A stretch of 64,000 bases of DNA from contig NC_088910.1 in assembly GCF_963576675.1 (NCBI RefSeq), forward strand, positions 109,706,807 to 109,770,806. The letters run 5' to 3'. Source of the DNA: Euphorbia lathyris. Taxonomy: Eukaryota > Streptophyta > Magnoliopsida > Malpighiales > Euphorbiaceae. A program made the translations under genes and the position numbers. The notes beneath the pieces were generated by a model that was given only the letters and a program-made list of their open reading frames with translations, was not told the DNA's origin and did no database searches. Of the stretch, positions 43,272 through 54,675 are shown in pieces; the first letter of the stretch is position 1; every line of letters begins with the position of its first letter.

Positions 43272-46200
43272 GTACCTAAAAGTAACTAGTTACATTGCAG
43301 GTAAGCCTGAGATGTGCCGAGAAGTCAAAGATGTGGTATATTGACAGTGCATACTCAAGGCATATGACTGGTGATGAAACTCAATTCATCATATTCGAGC
43401 GTAAACGAGGAGGAAGTGTAAGTTTTGGAGACAACAAAAAGGGTAAGATAGTAGGGTCAGGAACCATTGGAGGTAATCCTACTATTGAGTCAGTCTCCCT
43501 AGTCAGCGGACTCAAATATAACTTACTCAGCGTAGCTCAGCTATGTGATAATGGGAGAAAAGTTATATTTGATGACACTGGATGTAAAATATTCGAGGGT
43601 AAAACTAATGAGTTAATTTTAACTGCCCCTCGCATTGATAATGTCTTCATGCTGAGCTTGGAGAAAAAGTTTTCAAAAACTGTATGCTTAGTTTCAAAGG
43701 AAGAAAATTTCTGGCTATGGCACAGGAGACTTGGTCATGTAAGCATGGACCTCCTGGCCAAATTAGCAAGAAAGCAATTGGTTGAGGGACTGCCAGAACT
43801 TAAATTTGAAAAAGATCAACTATGCCACGCTTGCCAAGATGGAAAACAAACCAAACAATCTTTTCATAGTAAAAATGTTGTCTCAACTAAGCGTCCGTTA
43901 GAGTTACTACACTTGGATCTCTTCGGTCCAGTCCAGCCGCTGAGTCTGGGTGGAAGAAGATTTTCCTTGGTCATTGTAGATGACTTTTCTCGGTACACTT
44001 GGGTCATCTTGCTGAGTAGCAAGGATGAGACCTTTGAGACATTTTCAAATTTGGTTAGAAAACTTGAAAATGATAAAGACCTAAAATTGGCTCACATCCG
44101 AAGTGATAATGGTGGAGAATTCAAAAACCAATAGTTTGTTGAATTCTGTGAAGCCAGCGGCATTGACCATAATTTTCTGCTCCTAGGACGCCTCAACAAA
44201 ATGGGGTTGTTGAAAGAAAGAACAGAACCTTGGTTGAAATAGCCAGGACAATGCTGAGTGAGCATAGGCTTCCAAAGTACTTTTGGGGAGAAGCTGTTAA
44301 CACATCGTGCTATATTCTTAATAGGGCTCTTGTTAGACCTATACTAAAGAAAACCCCTTATGAACTTTGGAAAGGACGAAAGCCTAACATTGGATACTTT
44401 CGTGCCTTTGGCTGTAAATGTTTTATTTTAAACACCAAAAATAGCCTAGTTAAGTTTGACTCAAAAGCTGATGAAGCTATCTTTTTAGGCTACTCAACAA
44501 ACAGCAAAGCATACAGAGTTTTCAATAAACGAACTCAAGTTTTAGAAGAGTCAGTACATGTTGAGTTCGACGAAACTAACCCTGCAGGAAGATATTTGCC
44601 GCTGACCGAGGATGATCCACACTCAGTACCCGCTGATCAAGATACAGCCGCTGAGTCATTCCCTCAAAGGCTGACCAAAGGTAAAAGTGAACCAAATATT
44701 ATTTTCACTGACCAGTCTTCACCTGCAGAGATTGTTAAAACACAGACAACACAAGACATAAATCTACCAAAGGAGATAAGGATACCAAGAGGACACTCAG
44801 AGAGTGCTATTCTTGATGCCGCTGAGAATACCCTGATGACAAGAAACCAACTCAGGAGATACCTCAGCAATGTAGCCTTCGTCTCAGTTCAGGAACCTAA
44901 GAACTTCGCTGAGGCTGAGGAAGATGAATTCTGGATGAGCGCAATGCAAGAGGAACTTGACCAATTCAGAAGAAACGATGTATGGGAGTTAGTGCCACAT
45001 CCAAGGAGTCAGAAGACCATTGGAACAAGATGGGTCTTCCGCAACAAGCTGGATGAGCAAGGAAATGTAGTCAGGAACAAAGCAAGGCTTGTAGCTCAGG
45101 GCTACAGTCAGCAAGAAGGTATTGACTACGGTGAGACCTTTGCCCCGATGGCAAGGCTAGAGGCTATTAGAATTTTATGCGCTTATGCAAGCTATATGAA
45201 CTTTAAACTATTTCAAATGGATGTTAAGAGTGCATTCCTTAATGGAGTTATAAACGAGGAAGTTTATGTTAATCAACCTCCAGGGTTTGAGGATCCTAAA
45301 TTCCCAAACCATGTTTATAAACTCAAAAAGGCTCTGTACGGCCTCAAGCAAACACCACGTGCTTGGTATGAGAGGCTGACCAGTTTCCTGCTGACTAGAA
45401 ACTATGTCAGGGGCAAAGCTGATACAACCTTATTCATTAAGAGAAAGGGTAAAGATACCTTGCTGGCTCAAATATATGTTGATGATATTATTTTCGGTGC
45501 TACTAATGAGTCAATGTGCAAGGAATTTAGCAAGCAAATGCAGACTGAGTTTGAAATGTCGATGATGGGAGAACTCAACTTCTTCCTTGGACTTCAAATC
45601 AAACAAGAGAAAAATGGCATCTTCATCAGTCAAGCTAAATATGCCAAGGAGATATTGAAGAAATATGATCTTGAAAATTGCAAACCAATATCCACTCCTA
45701 TGGGCACTGACACTGTCCTCTGCGCTGACGAGAATGGTAAGTCGGTAGATAGCAAATTGTATCGAGGTATGATAGGCTCTCTACTTTACTTAACAGCAAG
45801 TAGACCGGACATTCAGTTCTCAGTATGCTACTGTGCTAGATATCAATCTAACCCTAAGGAATCTCATTACATAGCTGTAAAAAGAATCCTTAGATATTTG
45901 CAAAGCTCAGTGAATGCAGGTTTATGGTATCCCAACACTCATGGCTTTACACTCGTTGGATACACTGACGCTGACTATGAACGAGACAAGCTAGAACGGA
46001 AAAGCACCTCTGGAGGATGTCATTTCTTAGGAAGCTGTCTTGTATCCTGGTTCAGCAAGAAGCAGGCGTCAGTAGCCTTGTCTACCACTGAAGCTGAGTA
46101 CATTGCTGCTGGACACTATGTTGCTCAAGTCCTATGGATTAAGCAACAGTTTGAAGACTATGGTGTTCAAACAAAGACAATTGAGGTCAAATGCGACAAC

Positions 46201-46422
46201 AAAAGTGCAATTGATCTATCAAAGAACCCAATTCAACACAGCAGGATGAAGCATGTCAGCATAAGACATCATTTCATTAGAGACCATGTACTCAAGGGTG
46301 AGATAAAGCTGACCTACGTCCCAACGGATGAGCAGCTTGTGGATATCTTCACAAAGCCTCTGGCTCGTGAACAGTTCAGCATACTGAGAGAAGCCATTGG
46401 TATGTTTAATCCTCTTCGGTAA
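43272..46422 (+). pseudogene. Copia pol: protease, integrase, RT, RNase H, broken
   Basis: Protease: WYIDSAYSRHMTGD near 43335-43375; families normally have DSGCS or DSGAS, so the active site is altered. GAG-pre-integrase HRRLGHVS and CHACQDGKQ follow near 43725-43845. The integrase core has LDLFGPVQ and RSDNGGEF; a stop at 44132-44134 and a one-base deletion near 44180 split it from VEIARTML onward. The frame 44230-46422 is then open: reverse transcriptase with [11 protein letters not shown] and IYVDD (about 45475), and RNase H with [26 protein letters not shown] and FTKPL at the end. Three frames carry gag, the first and the second pol parts, so no full polyprotein can be made. Confidence 0.9.
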
Positions 46423-46690
46423 ATTCCAGCTCTTAATATAGACTCATGCTGAGTGAATTAACATGCTGAATGATCTATTGTTTGCTGAGTGAATAAATGC
46501 ATGCTGGGTGTTTAATGTTAAATAAATGAATATCACATACTGAGCAAACATTGGCACCGAGTAGTTACCTCAAACTGAGAAATCATCCGTATAAAACTGA
46601 CCACTCAGAATATAAAACGCTTAGTATTCTAAACGCTGAGTATAAGATCCGTTGCATTTAATGCTAGAGCACGCGAATAGCCACCTAGGA

Positions 46691-46800
46691 TGACGTATGC
46701 GCCGAATGTGTCATAAAAGCCAGGATTATTGTCGGTTCACAATCCCGAGGCAAAACTGACACATGGATTCGATAAGATCCACTTTTCACCGCTATAAATA
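46691..46800 (+). promoter_or_regulatory. Candidate internal promoter ahead of the extra ORF
   Basis: TATAAATA at 46793-46800 lies 102 bp before the ATG at 46902, the spacing of a plant TATA box with a leader of about 75 nt. A TGACGT motif (bZIP-type) is at 46691-46696, and GATAAG is near 46771. The leader is pyrimidine-rich (CATTCTCTCTCTAAAATTC). Expression data are absent, so this is a prediction. Confidence 0.45.
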
Positions 46801-46901
46801 ATGGGCAAATCCCCATTGTTATCTCTTTACACTTACCGAATTCTCTGGCAAAGCATTCTCTCTCTAAAATTCTCAAAGCTTCCCAATCTTTTTCTGAAAC
46901 T

Positions 46902-49706
46902 ATGACTAAGGTTTCCGTTAACATCTCCGGTGCCGGTCACCCTAAGACCAGTTCCGATGAACCCTCCAGGCAAACTACTTCGCCTAAAACCACAAAGGTC
47001 ACTACGCCGAGCAAAGGCAAAGCTGGCCAAGCCACCTCCTCTAAGGGAAAGCCGACCAAGGTCAGAACCTACACCAAAGTCTTCGCAGACGTTAGGGAAT
47101 GCAAAATAGACTTCTCACGATGGTTCTCTGAGGCCTTCGTAACAACCGAGCAACCATTCTGTGAATGGATATCGAAGAATGGCTGGACCGAGCTGTTCTC
47201 CATTAGAGATCCCACTTACCCTGACCTAGTAAGGGAATTCTACCACAACTTACGGGTTGCTAACGATAACCAGGACTATATAGTAACCGTGGTAAAAGAG
47301 AAAACAATCTTCATCAACCCTACCTACCCTGCCAATTTGCTGAAATTGAAGAATGAGGGAACAAAGCTGAGAAGGAAGGGTGATCATGAAGGAACTGGGT
47401 ATGTTGCCACCTTCTGCAAGCCTGCTGGCCATTCTGGAGAAATCTCAAGTTCATCAATGGGCCAGCACCAAAAGATGGCACACTATCTGCTGACCAATTA
47501 CATCTACCCCAAGATTAATTGCACCAGCTCAGCGACAAATTTCGAGCAATGCTTCATATGGCATATGCTGACCTACAAGCCCATCAACATGCCAGTTTTC
47601 TTAATAGCCGGCTTCCAGAGGAGCACTGGAACTTTAAGGCTGGGCTCACTCATAACCAGAATCCTCAAAGATCATCAAATTGATCTCTTCGAGGAAACTG
47701 AGGCCCAAGGGTCTGAGATCACAGCTGCTTCGTTGCGTGCCTTGAAGTATAACCAACCGATCAAGAAAGGCAAAAATGCTGATGAGGCTGATGAGGAGAC
47801 AACTGTCTCAAAGAAAAGGAAAAGGACAAAGGCTCCAGCTGCCCGAAAGAGGAAAGCTCTTGGGACTCCTTCAAAGAAGGCTGAGCCTCAAACCAAGAAG
47901 CTTAAGTCAGCTTCTCAAAAAGGTCAGGAGAGACCTAAGTCAGCCGAGAAGAGAAGCAGGCAAGATGAGCCTGAAATAGAGGAAAGAACAGATGATGATG
48001 AGCAATCTCAAAAGAAGCAGAAGTCTTCTGTGCTGACCCCTATTGATGCTATCCCTACTGACATCATTGTTCCTGGTGATTCTCACTACACACAGTGTCA
48101 AGGAACTGAAGCTGAGCATCAAGAAGATGATGTGGAACTGGATGATCACTTCATCACTCAGGTGGAAGAAGAACTAGATAACTTAGATCAGGATGAAGCA
48201 GAAGAAGAAGAAGATGATGAAGAAGAAAGCGGTCAGGATGACGCTGAGGAGACAGCTAGTGAAGAAGAAGCTGCTGACCCAACTAATACTGAGTTGGCTA
48301 CAAATAAAGAACAAGAACAAGCTGACCAGCTTAATGCTGATCAAGAAGAAACTACTCCCTCTCACTCAGGAGAGTCTATCCAAGCTGACACTCCTCCTCG
48401 CAGAAGAAGATTAATCAAGGCAAGTCAGAAAACTGTCATTGACTTACCTGTTCAAAAGCCGACTAAAGATCCTTCCTCTCTTAAGCTGAAGTTTTTCAGT
48501 AAGCAAACCCCTTCTTCTCAACAAGCTTCTCTTGAAAAGCAAGCCTCTGTTTCTTCACCAATGGAACAAGCCGACTTGAATGCTTCCACAAACTCAACGA
48601 GTCAGATCGAGCAAGTTCTCGTTAATGCTGTTGCTCCAAGCACTGTGCTGACTCAGAATATTCCTGCACCAATCATCACTGACAGCATTAGGATTACTAC
48701 TTCACCGACCATCACTACTGCCAATCAATCCTCTCTCCCAGAAAATCAAGTACAGCTTGAAAACACACTTCCAGTCACTAACCCTGTCATAACACTGATT
48801 CCTCCACAAACTGGTCATACTGAGGAAACTAGGCAACATGATGATAAATCCCTCAACTATCTACATGCCACCGAGACTGGTAGAAAACTCATCAACTCGG
48901 TGCAGTCATTCATTAAGGACATTCATCAATCTGCTGAACCTACTGCTGGGTCGAGTAACAATGCATCAACTCAGCTGTCCCAAGTCACTCAGCTCTTAAA
49001 TGAGGTTAAAGGACTGAAGGATCTGCTAAGTGATATGATTTCAATTCAATCACATCAGCCCAAGCAGGACTCAATAACCAAGCTGGCTGAGCTCTAACTG
49101 ACAATGGTTCAACATCTTAACACTCTTCAAGGCCAATTCCAGACCTTGTCAGCTGCGAACACTCATTATGCAACTTCTGATGAAGTTAAGATGCTCTTCG
49201 CCCAGCTTCACACTGAGCAGATCAAGACCAACCACCAGCTGGCCTCCTACTCTCAATGCTCGGTGGAGCAAATAAGCGAAGCAGTTCGTCTGCTGAACTT
49301 AAATAAACAGGAGATGGACACTGACCAAATGAAGCAAAATGAGATATTGGTCAACTCTCAAAGGATCTTCACCCATGTGCGTCATAACAATCTCCAGCGT
49401 CAATATTATGACACAGCCTTGCTGAAGACCTTTCATCAAGTTTTTGCTGCATTGACAGATTCAATTACTTGGGTAGGTAAGTCACAAGCCTATATACTGG
49501 AACTACTCAGCGCCGCTGAAATCGGAATACCAAAAGAGGTCTTAAATGAAGGCGTTATTGTCTTTGACGGCATTAATGAAAGCGCCGATAAACTTAAGGA
49601 GCTGTCCGCCGTGCTAACCGCCGCTGTCTTAACCGACTCTTTTAGAATTCCTGCTCCTCCCGATGCTGACAAAACGGGGGAGAAAGAACAGGCTAGAACT
49701 CAGTAG
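46902..49706 (+). CDS. Extra retrotransposon ORF, 'putative plant transposon protein' type, one internal stop
   Basis: One frame of 935 codons runs from ATG 46902 to TAG 49706, broken only by TAA at 49095-49097. Residues 1-60 are basic and Thr/Ser-rich. About 65-285 form a conserved-looking domain (RWFSEAF, CEWISKNGWTELF, YPDLVREFYHNL, FIWHMLTYKPINM, LRLGSLITRIL) like the 'putative plant transposon protein' domain of many plant retroelements. Two basic clusters (KKRKRTK and ARKRK, about 304-318) look like a bipartite nuclear signal. About 410-460 is Glu/Asp-rich, then Ser/Thr/Gln-rich. The part after the stop is helical and could form a coiled coil. It sits where Sireviruses carry an env-like gene, but I see no signal peptide or membrane segment, so an envelope role is unlikely. 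Function is unknown. Confidence 0.75.
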
Positions 49707-50198
49707 GAGGCTCCTAGAAGCAGTCAGTCCAAGCAAAAGAAAAAGAAGTAGAAAAAGGTTAGGCTTAGTCTTTAACTTAGTCTGTAGTCCTATGTTCCTT
49801 TATGCTCATCTTTTTGACTTGTATGCTGACTACTTTACTTTAATACAATACTTGCATCTTTTATCTTAACTTGAGTTATTTCATATGATGCTGAGTATTA
49901 TGTTGTTGTGTATCTTCAATTACATCAACTGTGTTCACTGTCTATAATACTTGTTGATTGTATCCCATGCTGATCATATGTTTGACATTGTCTTGTATGT
50001 TTATAAAACACTGTCTCATAAAACCCATTGAACAAAATGTTTACTCAGTGCTCTCTGAATGTTACACCTTCCGCTTAATACTGAGTAACATAGAATATGT
50101 TCCATGAGCTGACCCATATCTGAAAACTGACCTTAGACCTACTTGATTAAACCTTAGAATGTTTAAGAGTTAAAACTAAGTCAGTAGCTCAACCCTGA

Positions 50199-50297
50199 AG
50201 GGGGAGTTTGTTAAGTAATAATAGGTCAACTATCACGGGGGAGCTCAATACTGAATTCCTCGCTGAATAGTTTTGCCAACATCAAAATGGAGGAGTT
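50199..50297 (+). other. Polypurine tracts before the 3' LTR
   Basis: Three purine tracts precede the 3' LTR: GGGGGAG at 50199-50205, GGGGGAG at 50237-50243 and AAAATGGAGGAG ending just before 50298. The last abuts the LTR and would prime plus-strand synthesis. Multiple tracts are a reported Sirevirus trait. Confidence 0.7.
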
Positions 50298-51639
50298 TGT
50301 TGAAACACCTTTCCACATGATTTTGATTTGACAAAATTATTTAAGTAAAATTAAATATATTCTAAACACACTAAGTTTAAATGCTTTGATTTATTATACT
50401 AATGTGTTTGTTCAATGTTGAGTTAAAATTATTTATAAGACATAAAGAGTAAAAGGCCAAAGCCCAATACGGAAGTCAAAGCCCAAGTCAAACAGATCAA
50501 GACAACTCGGCCCGCGTGTATAAAACGCTGTCGTTATGATCAAAATGCAACTCAGCAAGAGAAGGATCTAGAAGACCTTCGTTGAACAACTTCGGAGTGA
50601 AGCCGCTGAGTTGAATCGACAAAGAGTACGAGACAGCAGCTGAGGAAGAACAACTTCCAGACAAAGTAATTCCACTTTGGGTAAAGTTCAAAAGACACAG
50701 AACGCTGTCTAGTTGACCTTACCATAAATGGAGAGACATTCTGCCGAGCTGACTAAAAGCTGCTCTACACTGACCGAGGACAGAAGATACTCAAATCTGA
50801 TTGGCCGAGAGCTCTGAGCAAGACTAAGTGACAATGACAGGAAGCCGTTTCCCTCCAACGGTTATTTCGAAATTCGAAATGACCGATGCCTCAGACGTCT
50901 CTATAAATAGAGCCCTTCATTTGCTTCATTCTACACAGAACTTGATTAAGCCATTACGCTGACCAAAATTCTACTCAAAGTTCTGCAAGAAAAAGCAAAG
51001 CAAATTCTTACACCAAATTCTATATCTTTTGTGTAAAAGTCTAGAGTGATTATTCAATCATCTAAAGTGTCTTAGCAATTGTTGTTTATGACAAATCTTT
51101 ATCATTTCTAGAGATTAGAAAGGAGAGGCTGAGTACTCGGTTATAGTACTCAGCGTGAGATTAGGAGTGAGTGGAGGTATAGAGGAAGGTAATCTTGTTA
51201 AACTCAGCTTCTAAGTTGTAAAAGGTTTGATGATCTACCGTTAAAGAGCTCAGTAGAGAATTCGAAATCTCGGAACGTGTTTCGGGGACAGGACGTAGGC
51301 TTGGAGGCCGAACCTGGATAAATCTGCTGAGTAATATCTTTTTAACCTTAAACTCCTTAATATATATATTGCTTGCTTAATCAATACTGACCAAGTAAAG
51401 AGGTCAAGCTGAGTTGTGTGTATTGAGTGTCTGAGTTCAGGAATAGACTCAAAGTGTTATCTCATGACTCAACGAAAGAAGCTGACTTAGTCACCAGTTG
51501 ACTAAGCTAGTGTCTTATTTACTCAGTGCGCTGTGTAATCATTTTTCAAAGAAAAAGAAGTCAGCCTTAACGTATTAAAATTTTAAATAGTTCCTATCCC
51601 TCCCTTGGAACTAACTTGTTACGTTATAAGGGACCAACA
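50298..51639 (+). repeat. 3' LTR of the 11.4-kb Copia element
   Basis: 1342 bp, TGTTGAAACACC to GGGACCAACA, with TATAAATA at 50902-50909. It holds the 65 bp that the 5' LTR lost. Confidence 0.9.
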
Positions 51640-51644
51640 CCCTC

Positions 51645-52050
51645 AAACATGCCTCACGCCCAACGAGGCATGATCGTAACATGAGGATAGTTTTATTAAA
51701 ATTAAATAAATACAAAATTTTCATGAAAAATTCAAGAAAACAAGTTTTTTGTGAAAATCTAAAAAACTATGTTTTCTTATCAAGCTGTGACTTTATAAAT
51801 CTAACACTGTGATTTTATAAAATCTAACTAACTACTATATTTCCTATGTTTAGAGTAGCTCTAAAAACGGTTCCAAAAAACTAAAACAAACAAACACTCT
51901 GTATCTTTGTTTTTATCTGAATTAATTTAATTGCAAAGATAAAATGTAAACTAAATTAATACATTATTTAAAATTTATATGAATTGAGGCCGGGTTGAGG
52001 AGAAAGGAATGGCTTTATGCGAAGTATTTTAGTGTAACACATATTCTTAA
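51645..52050. other. Spacer, no gene seen
   Basis: Contains the hairpin-like GCCTCACGCCCAACGAGGC at 51652-51670. The rest is AT-rich with no recognisable feature. Confidence 0.35.
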
Positions 52051-52237
52051 GGGTTTTGTTAAATGCCGTCCCTATTTTACTTATCATCGTCCCCTCTTGG
52101 ACATTTTCGCCCTTTTCATAATTTTCATAAAAAAACTTAAAATCCTCTCTCTCCCGAGCAAGAAACTAGAATTCTAAAAAAAATGGACCCGAATAGGGCA
52201 TACGGGCAGTTCACCCGCTTGCCCTAGGGGCAGGCGG

Positions 52238-52681
52238 TAGACCTGTCCACGAGTTTGGGTACCCACCCGGCCCGTCCAGACCCGTGTCCCTTGGACCGGG
52301 CTTGGACAATAAAACTTGTTTATAGGCCTAGTCCGGTCTAGGCCCGTTAAAGCCCGCTTATTTTTTGGACGGGCTTGAGATTAATAAAAATAACACGGCC
52401 CAGCCCAACCTGGCCCGCCTATTAATATCAATTAGAAAATGTATATATTTATATATTAAATATTTAGTTTTAAGTATAATATTTATTTTTTATAATTAAT
52501 AATTTTATATTTATATTTAGGTGGGCTTATATGGGTTGGGCTTGAGATTTGATTTTTAAACCCGAGCCCAAGCCCGTCTAAATTAATAGTGAGATGGACT
52601 GGGCTTGGACCAAGCATTTTTACCTAAAAACCCGACAGGTCCGGCCCGAGCCCGGCCCAGCCCAACCCATGGACATGTCTA
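52238..52681. mobile_element. hAT-type MITE, 444 bp
   Basis: The left end TAGACCTGTCCACGAGTTTG pairs with the inverse of the right end TAGACATGTCCATGGGTTGG. GGCCCG/CGGGCC words crowd both sides. Near-perfect 8-bp duplications flank it: GCAGGCGG at 52230-52237 and GTAGGCGG at 52682-52689. It sits inside the GC-rich minisatellite. The interior has no ORF. Related to 9654-10291. Confidence 0.8.
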
Positions 52682-52821
52682 GTAGGCGGGTGACTGACTC
52701 GTCCCCTTTTACGGGGGGCTGAAACGTACTGAATTGCTCGTTTTATATCGTTTGGTTGGCATTTTTAACAATTATTATGTATTTCATTTATTTTTAGGAG
52801 CCACTATAAGATTGGTATGCC

Positions 52822-53085
52822 AACAGGATTGATTATAGTAGCCGTTTCATTACGGACACCTTTTTCCCGATAAATTCCGAAACTATTGCATGGGCTAAAA
52901 ACGTTGCAATTCAGAATGGTTTCGAGCTAATAATTTCTTCGCACAAACATGGAGGAAAGCAGAAGCTCTTGAGATGTTCACACGGTGAACGCTATAAAGG
53001 AGTTATGAAAATTATTGAAGAGTTTTTAAGAAGGAAAAGTAAAACTAAAGCGTGGGGTTGTAAATTCCAGTTTAAAGCATGTTGA
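52822..53085 (+). pseudogene. Mutator-like (FAR1-type) transposase N-terminal fragment
   Basis: An 88-codon frame ending in TGA. It reads FPINSETIAWAKNVAIQNGF, then KLLRCSHGERYKG, RRKSKTKAWGCKFQFKA. This is the FAR1-like zinc-binding DNA-binding region found at the start of plant MULE transposases and FAR1/FRS proteins. The catalytic domain is absent. Downstream (53100-53600) I see only scraps on either strand. Confidence 0.6.
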
Positions 53086-53919
53086 GGACACTCCTCTATT
53101 TCCCTCTCCAAATCCCAGCTGCAATATGTCCCAAGAAGCTGGGAATCACTAAACCATCAATAGGACCGTTGGGGACTTGCTCCTTCACTACTCAATTGTC
53201 ATCTGTAGCATACCTAGAGCGATTGCTGATTCCTGAAATTATATTACACGTATAAAATTTAAACGATTGAAATCTTATAATAATAACTAAAGTAAATTAA
53301 TAAAAAATAAAACAGTAATGTAAATTATTTACCGGATGATGATCCAGCAGCAACAAATCGGCCGTCTCGACCCCTCATCACCTGACTATGTGGGATCATC
53401 TCGTCACGTGGATGCTCTGAGCCATCTACGTCCATATCAACATCAACATGCTTATCAGCTCTAACATGCTAACCCCGTGCCATGTGCACCCTCAGGGCGT
53501 CTGCCATCAGCCTCTCTTAGTCCAGCCTCCTCCGAGCAGAGGCAGTGATACCACGCCTGGTAGTATGACGTTGTCCAGAACTACCTCCAACTTCATAAGT
53601 TTGAAAAATGATAAACAAATCGAACAACGTCAGTTCTTATTTACGTTAATTGAAATTCGTCCCTAAACCCTAAGCATTTCTGTTATCATCTAATCAATCC
53701 AATTAGTAATTTGTCTAATTGAGTTACATTCTTATTTACTTGGATATATTTTGAAACTTACGTTGATAGATAAATAAATACAAATGTAACGATAAAAAAA
53801 TTAATCGGACGCTTCGGTAACTCGGTATATGCCTTTTTCCCATTTCAGGCCCCCTTAAGGAGCTCGACATATAGATTTTATTTTTAAAAAAAAATAATTT
53901 GACCCATTTTGGCCTGGAC

Positions 53920-54175
53920 GGGTGACTCACACCGCCTGTCCTAAGGGCGGGTGGATGAAACACCCGTTAGCCCTTTGGGTGGGACGGGGCGGGTGATTCA
54001 CACTGCATGCCCTAGGGGTGGGCGGGTGAATCACCCACTAGACCTAGAGGACAGTGCGGGTGTAACAACATGTGGACGGACAGGTGAATCACCCGCTAGC
54101 CCTAGGGGACAGGCGTGTAGTTCATCCGTCCGCCCTTAGGGAAGGCGGTGTGAATTATCCGCCCCGACCAAATTC
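53920..54175. repeat. GC-rich palindromic minisatellite
   Basis: About five degenerate units of roughly 45-55 bp built on GGCGGGTGAATCACCCG and CTAGCCCTAGGGG, each partly self-complementary. Two half-units flank the hAT MITE near 52200-52235 and 52683-52725. GC content stands out sharply from the surroundings. Confidence 0.65.
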
Positions 54176-54503
54176 ATCGAGTTCTGTCTCTGAATCTAGA
54201 GATAGAACTCGTATTTTCGATTCAATTTTCAAAAAGAAAAAATAACTTATTCGAGAAATCATTAGTCATTTTTTTTATCATGTTATCCAACTATTAATGT
54301 TGTTTGGGTTTTTAATTTTGGAAAAGATAAAAAAGAATTTCTGTTTTTCAATGAAAATTACAAAAATATCAAAGAAGGGAGGCTGATAAAAAAAGGGACG
54401 CTAAACATAACGTTCATGGATTAGAACACTAAATAATAACAGTTTAAAGATAAAGTTACTCTAGTAGCCAAACACGCGGGCCACGAGCGAACCCTATGCG
54501 AAG

Positions 54504-54572
54504 GAACATTCCAGAAGCCCTTCTTCTGGAATCACTAGAACCCTCTCGTCCTCTAATTTTTTCCCTATAATA
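54504..54572 (+). promoter_or_regulatory. Heat-shock element and TATA box of HOP
   Basis: GAACATTCCAGAA at 54504-54516 is a perfect three-unit heat-shock element (GAAnnTTCnnGAA). TTCTGGAA at 54524-54531 adds a dyad, with another GAA at 54538-54540. A TATAATA box follows at 54566-54572, about 105 bp before the ATG. Heat induction of HOP genes through heat-shock factors is established knowledge and fits. Confidence 0.75.
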
Positions 54573-54675
54573 CATTTTATTTTCTCCAAATTAATGCTTC
54601 CCCTTGATTAAAATCACTTCCTTTTACTCCAAATTCCTAGTTTCCTTTTCAAATTCCCTTTTTCTCTTCTTAATC

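Larger units (their letters stand above)
40205..51639 (+). mobile_element. Complete Copia-superfamily LTR retrotransposon, 11.4 kb, Sirevirus-like, with an extra ORF
   Basis: Order: 5' LTR, primer site TGGTATCAGAGC, gag, protease, integrase, reverse transcriptase, RNase H, an extra 935-codon reading frame, several purine tracts, 3' LTR. Integrase before reverse transcriptase defines Copia. The 5-bp target duplication CCCTC is perfect (40200-40204 and 51640-51644). About 25 substitutions between LTRs (about 2%, hand count) indicate a recent insertion. gag-pol carries three stops and at least one frameshift, so it is no longer autonomous. A large extra ORF after pol and repeated purine tracts recall Sireviruses; lineage placement is inference. 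Confidence 0.92.
52051..54415 (+). mobile_element. Decayed Mutator-like element with transposase fragment and minisatellite
   Basis: The left edge (GTTAAATGCCGTCCCTATTT, near 52057) and the inverse of the right edge (GTTATGTTTAGCGTCCCTTT, near 54410) share a degenerate inverted repeat that continues into CCCTTTTCATAATTTTCAT-like sequence. Inside are a transposase N-terminal fragment, GC-rich minisatellite blocks at both sides, and an hAT MITE. No clear target duplication was found, so the ends are approximate. Confidence 0.4.

Noticed and set aside
47250..48414. Antisense and frame-shifted ORFs inside the extra Copia ORF
   Set aside because: Shadows of the 935-codon frame caused by its Lys/Glu-rich composition.
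46902..49706. Envelope glycoprotein
   Set aside because: Sireviruses are often said to have env-like genes, but no signal peptide or transmembrane segment is visible here.
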